Assembly: GCA_017623515.1 (NCBI GenBank)
Contig: JAGAOV010000008.1
Location: 51,330 to 115,329 of the forward strand
Direction: 5' to 3'
Length of the DNA: 64,000 bases
Source of the DNA: Ruminococcus sp.
GTDB lineage: Bacteria; Bacillota; Clostridia; Oscillospirales; Ruminococcaceae
The number at the start of each line of letters is the position of its first letter. The first letter of the stretch is position 1. This document shows positions 61,495 to 64,000 of the stretch, one piece after another. Made by a program: the position numbers and the translations under genes. The notes under the pieces are model-generated. The model did not search any database. It was not told where the DNA came from and saw only the letters and a program-made list of their open reading frames with translations.

Positions 61495-61697
61495 AAAAAA
61501 TAAGAGTTTTTCGGTGCAGCAGTTTTTCAGAAATGCTGCTGGAAATCGAGACTTTGCCTCGAATGATTGCGGAGCGATCATTCTGCTAAAAATCACGTAT
61601 TTTTCAATTTAAGAAAATTTGCTTTTAGTCCGCAGAAAAGAAAGCAGGCGAAATTTGAAAACACAGCAGGAGAAAACGGCGTGAAACGCCTGCGCAC
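61495..61697 (+). repeat. Dispersed hairpin element, family A, copy 5 (in the dnaA-dnaN gap)
   Basis: Starts AAGAGTTTTTCGGTGCAGCA. Hairpins GCAGCA/TGCTGC (61516-61539), TCGAG/CTCGA (61546-61562) and AATGATTGC/GCGATCATT (61562-61582) again keep pairing with other sequences. It ends in AAAGAAAGCAGGCGAAATTT and AACGGCGTGAAACGCC. It lies between the dnaN start and the presumed oriC. Confidence 0.82.
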
Positions 61698-61719
61698 TTT
61701 CCACAACTGTTTTTTGAAA

Positions 61720-62142
61720 GCGCAGCTTTGCTGCGCAAAAAAACAGAATAGAAAGAAGAAAATAAATTAGTAGTAGTAGTAGAGGCGTTGAATCTGTTGA
61801 AACGTCCCATATTCCACGTATTTTCCGAGAGTATTTTTCAAAACGGGTAATGGTGAGAAATTGTTGGGAAGTTAAAATCCATTTTTCAATTTGAAAAGTT
61901 GAAAAATTGTGGTGTTGAAGTTGAAGAAATGTTGATACTCAGGTGGAAAAAAGACCCTGCCGGCTTTACCGCCGACAGGAAAAGTGGAAAGTCAGTTTTT
62001 GGTACGCTGTTGAATTCTCAATGCCAAGCTGCCGGATATTGTATTTTCTTTCCGGAATCACAGGAGATAAACTTTCAACCTCAGTTTCAACACTGTGTTG
62101 AAAAGCCTGTTGAATCCAGTGGGAAGTATGTGGAAACTACTT
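61720..62142. other. Probable origin of replication (oriC) region
   Basis: AT-rich, repeat-rich, non-coding gap between dnaA and dnaN. It contains a DnaA-box relative (TGTGGAAAC, 62129-62137), other GTGGAAA sites (near 61943 and 61983), many TTGAAA/TTGTTG runs and a TTTCAACA-CTG-TGTTGAAA palindrome near 62086. The position is the usual oriC place in Firmicutes. No classical TTATCCACA box is present, so the box assignments are tentative. Confidence 0.6.
61945..61979 (-). terminator. Terminator after dnaA
   Basis: Minus strand: CCTGTCGGC/GCCGGCAGG (one G-U pair), 6-nt loop, then GTCTTTTTTCC, about 165 nt after the dnaA stop. It separates dnaA from dnaN. Confidence 0.72.
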
Positions 62143-63519
62143 TTAAAAACGGCTCTTATCCCTGATATTCTTGATAATATCGTTGACAAGCTGGTTGAGA
62201 TTTGAGTCTCTCTTCATGCCTGCTTCGATATTGTTGATAGCATATACAATAGTAGAATGATCTCTTCCGCCGAATTCAGTACCAATAGACTGAAGCGGCA
62301 TCTGTGTGATTTCTCTTACTACATAAACAGCAACCTTACGTGCAGTTGAGATCTGACTTGAACGCTTGCTGCTGCGGATTTCCTCTGGGGTTACGCCGTA
62401 AACATCCGCAACCTCTACAATAATCTTTTCAACAGTGATCGGGATAGGCTGATCATCGTTCAGAATATCCTTGATAACGCTCTGTGCCATTGAGATTGAG
62501 GGCGGAGAACCAGCAAGAGCCTTGAGAGCCTTCAGCTTTTTCACAGCACCCTCAAGCTGACGAATGTTGGATTTCAGTCTGTTGGCAATAAATTCAGATA
62601 CATCATCCGGAATTACAAGGTCAAGCAATTCAGCCTTGCGTCGGATAATGGCAATTCTTGTTTCAAAGTCCGGAGTAGTGATGTCTGTAATAAGTCCCCA
62701 TTCAAATCTTGTACGGATTCTGTCCTCCAGTGTTTTCAGCTCTCTCGGCGGCTTGTCCGATGTGATAACGATCTGCTTGCCTTCAGCGTGGAGTTTATTG
62801 AAGGTGTGGAAGAATTCCTCCTGCATACGGTCCTTGTTGCTGAAGAACTGAATATCGTCAATGAGAAGAACATCTGCACTGCGGTACTTTTCGTGGAAGC
62901 TTACCATATTGTTTTCATTGATTCCTTTGATGAGGTCATTGCCGAACTCTTCGCTTGTAACATAAATGATATTGTAATCGGGATTCTTCTGCTTTACCTC
63001 ATGAGCGATAGCATGCATAAGATGAGTCTTGCCAAGTCCTGACGGACCATAGATAAACAGCGGATTGTAATTCTTGCCCGGTTCTTTGGCAACAGCGGTA
63101 CATGCAGCGTAAGCGAATTCGTTTGATCTGCCTACGATGAATGTTGAGAATGTATATTCGTAGTTAGCACCCTCAAGTGACTTTTCAAGGGATGCGTGAC
63201 GCTCATCAAGATCTCCTCTTGGAGAAACGTGGTGATTATTCATAGGGTAATCATCGGAAGGCTCGACAACCTGAATAATGATCTCTACCGGAAAGCCGAG
63301 AATGGCTTCAAAGGCAGTTTTGAGGAGGGCTTCGTAGTTATTGATAACGACCTCTCTCTGAAAATCGGACTGAACAGTGAAAGCTGCAACAGAACCGCTG
63401 AGACTGAGAGGCTGGAGGGCACCGATCCAGAGCTTTACCGCAACCTCGGACAGCTCGCCTTCTTTCAGGCAGTATTCTTTCACATGTTCAAAGACTTCTT
63501 GAAATGAATTCATATCCAT
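62143..63519 (-). CDS. dnaA: Chromosomal replication initiator DnaA
   Basis: DnaA (458 aa) opens oriC and loads the helicase. Domain I (about 1-85), a short linker, the AAA+ domain with Walker A GPSGLGKTHLMHA (about 158), Walker B VLLIDDIQFF (about 220), and domain IV with the DNA-binding signature GGRDHSTIVYAI (about 420). The last residues (NDIIKNIRDKSRF) are typical. It is transcribed from the promoter at 63654-63682 with a hairpin-containing leader. All replication genes to the left are on the same strand. Confidence 0.98.
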   Translation of the reverse strand: MDMNSFQEVFEHVKEYCLKEGELSEVAVKLWIGALQPLSLSGSVAAFTVQSDFQREVVINNYEALLKTAFEAILGFPVEIIIQVVEPSDDYPMNNHHVSPRGDLDERHASLEKSLEGANYEYTFSTFIVGRSNEFAYAACTAVAKEPGKNYNPLFIYGPSGLGKTHLMHAIAHEVKQKNPDYNIIYVTSEEFGNDLIKGINENNMVSFHEKYRSADVLLIDDIQFFSNKDRMQEEFFHTFNKLHAEGKQIVITSDKPPRELKTLEDRIRTRFEWGLITDITTPDFETRIAIIRRKAELLDLVIPDDVSEFIANRLKSNIRQLEGAVKKLKALKALAGSPPSISMAQSVIKDILNDDQPIPITVEKIIVEVADVYGVTPEEIRSSKRSSQISTARKVAVYVVREITQMPLQSIGTEFGGRDHSTIVYAINNIEAGMKRDSNLNQLVNDIIKNIRDKSRF

Positions 63520-63603
63520 AGGTCTCCTTTACAAAAAATAGTATTCTTATCATCATACAGACAGACTGGTATTTTCTGCCTATGACTATGTAGATTAAGG
63601 ACA

Positions 63604-63641
63604 GAAAAAGCCGCATTCTCAATAAATCTCATAATGCAGCT
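63604..63641 (-). promoter_or_regulatory. Terminator-like hairpin in the dnaA leader
   Basis: Minus strand: AGCTGCATT/AATGCGGCT (one G-U), loop of 15 nt, then TTTTT. It begins about 6 nt after the predicted transcription start, so it could act as an attenuator or a 5' cap of the dnaA transcript. Confidence 0.6.
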
Positions 63642-63653
63642 ACTCTTAATAAT

Positions 63654-63682
63654 AGTATAGCATATTTTTTCAGCCATTGCAA
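63654..63682 (-). promoter_or_regulatory. Promoter of dnaA
   Basis: Minus strand: -35 TTGCAA (63682-63677), 17-nt spacer, -10 TATACT (63659-63654), extended -10 TGC. A DnaA-box relative (TGTGGAAAA, 63724-63732) lies 42 nt upstream of the -35. Confidence 0.82.
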
Positions 63683-63792
63683 GCACTTTTCCGCAATTTT
63701 GTTGAAAAGTTTAAAGTTTTGGCTGTGGAAAATTCAGATATAATTTTTTGTATTTGATACGGCAGGTAAATTGTAGTTTATATACGCCACAG

Positions 63793-63952
63793 GCGCACCA
63801 CGAAAGCCTCCCCTTAGTAAGGGGAGGTGGCACGCCGCAGGCGTGACGGAGAGGATTGAACCCAGCAAGTATAGCTGAAAATTATAGTCTGATTCTCTCT
63901 TCACAATCCCCTCAGTCAGCTTCGCTGACAGCTCCCCTTGCTAAGGGGAGCC
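63793..63952. repeat. Palindromic element, family B, complete copy upstream of dnaA
   Basis: Two inverted halves, CCTCCCCTTAGTAAGGGGAGG to GGATTG and CAATCCCCTC to GCTCCCCTTGCTAAGGGGAGC, with a spacer of about 50 nt. Next to it (63964-64000) is a sequence also found at 44671, cut by the window edge. The 481-bp gap 63520-64000 holds no gene. Confidence 0.85.
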
Positions 63953-64000
63953 ATTCAATTCGCTCTGCAATGCAAACAAGAATCAAATACAAACTACAAT

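Noticed and set aside
63793-63952. Family B palindrome as a replication terminus or dif-like site
   Set aside because: It is one of several dispersed copies and lies at the origin, so a Ter/dif role is unlikely.

Overview
The window looks like the replication-origin region of a low-to-moderate-GC, spore-lineage Firmicute of the Ruminococcus / Oscillospiraceae type. That assignment is an inference. It rests on the noc-soj-spo0J genes, SpoIID, the YlxR/YlxQ-NusA-RimP operon, TmcAL, Thr/Val-rich linkers in secreted proteins, AGGAGG-type ribosome binding sites, and sigma-A promoters with TTGNNN-17-TATAAT spacing. No rRNA or tRNA gene was found.

Layout. 1-3515 (minus): the infB (cut by the window edge) - ylxQ - ylxR - nusA - rimP operon, behind a strong promoter and a leader hairpin. 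3592-6003: a two-gene type II restriction-modification module between two identical 40-bp direct repeats, each a complete promoter. 6018-10017 (minus): a radical SAM protein, a secreted C39-like peptidase, and aguA-aguB (agmatine to putrescine). 10018-17450 (minus): rnr, secG and a heterodimeric ABC exporter, separated by copies of a hairpin-rich dispersed repeat. 17583-18354 (minus): a type III toxin-antitoxin locus (ToxN/AbiQ-like toxin, with an antitoxin RNA of three 35-nt repeats). spoIID follows. 19564-31337 (plus): citrate synthase, a lipoprotein, a two-component system, DUF1385, prmC (its N-terminus encoded by a palindromic repeat), two GT4 glycosyltransferases, and an AAA-ATPase + HEPN pair that looks like an abortive-infection module. 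31399-35761 (minus): pgsA-rimO, a C39-fold pseudo-peptidase, tmcAL. 35936-44620 (mostly plus): ackA, cdd, a DUF896 protein, an SDR, a cluster of zinc-ribbon and membrane proteins, and a second two-component system with a very unusual Thr/Pro-rich sensor. 45073-63519 (all minus): serS, spo0J, soj, noc-like, rsmG, mnmG, a phosphoesterase, gyrA, a YcxB-like protein, gyrB, recF, an S4 protein, dnaN and dnaA, with at least eight parS sites and the probable oriC.

How the parts fit. The right third is the replication/segregation block: DnaA and DnaN start replication, gyrase relieves supercoils, and ParA/ParB act on parS arrays beside soj and mnmG. A second ParB-like protein (Noc position) has lost the CTP-binding motif. 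The left two thirds mix housekeeping operons with three separate defence-like modules (R-M, ToxIN, AAA+HEPN) and several dispersed palindromic repeat families.

Most striking observations: (i) a roughly 280-bp dispersed element whose three consecutive hairpins change sequence between copies but keep their pairing; (ii) the ToxIN locus; (iii) the AAA+HEPN pair; (iv) the R-M module bounded by a duplicated promoter; (v) the repeat translated into PrmC; (vi) the 37-bp-period parS array beside a degenerate second ParB.
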